Source of the DNA: Candidatus Brocadiaceae bacterium
GTDB lineage: Bacteria > Planctomycetota > MHYJ01 > JACQXL01 > CAKKQI01
Direction: 5' to 3'
DNA: 11,429 nucleotides
Assembly (NCBI GenBank): GCA_919901895.1
Contig: CAKKQI010000071.1
Span: 1 to 11,429, forward strand
Shown here: piece by piece, positions 11,185-11,429 of the stretch
How positions within the stretch are numbered: the stretch's first letter is position 1
Layout: each line of letters begins with the position of its first letter
The notes under the pieces: model-generated
What the model saw: the letters and a program-made list of their open reading frames with translations, nothing else
What the model was told of the DNA's origin: nothing
Database searches by the model: none
Made by a program: the position numbers and the translations under genes

Positions 11185-11429
11185 ATGTACGCCATAATTC
11201 AAGACGGAGGTCATCAATACAAAGTTGCCGAAGGAATGACGGTCCGGCTGGAGAAGAAAAACCTTACGGCCGGCCAGGAAATCCAGTTTCCCGATGTGCT
11301 TTTGTATAGCAATCAAGCCCCGATACAATCGGGGCCAGATGACATCAGGCTCGGCAATCCTTTTGTTAACGGAGTTAAAGTTATCGGACAGGTCGTTGAC
11401 CAGATTAAAGGCGAAAAGATTACTATTGT
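11185..11429 (+). CDS. rplU: 50S ribosomal protein L21, N-terminal part (cut by the window end)
   Basis: The first 81 codons are visible. MYAIIQDGGHQYKVAEGMTVRLEK is the standard L21 start (YAII..GGKQYKV in relatives), and LGNPFVNGVKVIGQVVDQIKGEKI matches the later strands. L21 is a 23S rRNA-binding protein of the large subunit and is normally followed by rpmA (L27), which would lie beyond the window. Between LLYS and IRLGNP the protein has NQAPIQSGPDD (43-53), longer than the usual short turn and encoded by a palindromic element. The start is fixed by the strong Shine-Dalgarno and a dedicated promoter. Confidence 0.95.
   Translation, partial: MYAIIQDGGHQYKVAEGMTVRLEKKNLTAGQEIQFPDVLLYSNQAPIQSGPDDIRLGNPFVNGVKVIGQVVDQIKGEKITI
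11314..11336 (+). repeat. coding palindrome in rplU
   Basis: GCCCCGAT (11317-11324), loop ACA, ATCGGGGC (11328-11335), preceded by CAA. The stretch 11314-11334 equals 10000-10020 in rng except for the order of bases in the 3-nt loop (ACA here, AAC there). The encoded peptides are QAPIQSG here and QAPITSG in rng. It is a copy of the same element in a second essential gene, in the same reading frame. Confidence 0.85.

Overview
The window looks like a chromosomal segment from an uncultured bacterium. It is moderately AT-rich, with short spacers, ATGA/TAATG gene overlaps and an unusual load of short palindromic repeats in spacers, tRNA relics and coding genes. A candidate-phylum lineage (Patescibacteria, Omnitrophota or similar) would fit the repeat style and the GIY-YIG/ExeA-like content, but nothing here fixes the phylum. 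All genes recognised are bacterial housekeeping or cell-surface functions. No phage, insertion sequence or CRISPR array is visible.

Layout. (1) Positions 67-4220, + strand: a promoter and tRNA-Gln(UUG), a composite repeat fused to the tRNA 3' end, a small GIY-YIG protein, priA (replication-restart helicase) and larC (nickel-pincer cofactor nickel insertase). priA follows the GIY-YIG gene after 3 nt, and larC overlaps priA. (2) Positions 4221-4923, no protein gene: a 140-bp nested palindrome, a promoter with a tandem 11-bp repeat, a leader hairpin, an inverted repeat with tRNA-like arms, an intact tRNA-Met(CAU), two decayed tRNA-Met copies each interrupted in the T-loop by a palindromic insert, and a terminator. 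(3) Positions 4924-7522, - strand: an ExeA/MshM-like AAA ATPase, a degenerate HD-GYP protein and a two-helix membrane miniprotein, probably one transcription unit. (4) Positions 7523-7742: a divergent promoter region. (5) Positions 7743-11429, + strand: PIG-L/LmbE deacetylase, DegT/StrS aminotransferase and RNase E/G, translationally coupled, then rplU (L21, cut by the window end) with its own strong promoter.

How the genes work together. The deacetylase and aminotransferase suit modification of a surface sugar or cofactor glycan. RNase E/G next to rplU is a common bacterial arrangement. The - strand group suggests an envelope or pilus/secretion-linked function, but this is inferred only from the ATPase family and the membrane miniprotein.

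The most interesting signal is not a gene. A family of short palindromes (core CCCCGAT-NNN-ATCGGGG or CCCGC-NNNN-GCGGG, often next to CAAGCC) sits in frame inside RNase E/G (several copies, three in tandem), L21 and LarC, and probably PriA and the HD-GYP protein. Near-identical copies interrupt tRNA pseudogenes. In the proteins the copies repeatedly encode GQAG/QAPI-type peptides at expected loop or linker positions. This resembles the Rickettsia palindromic elements in logic but not in sequence.
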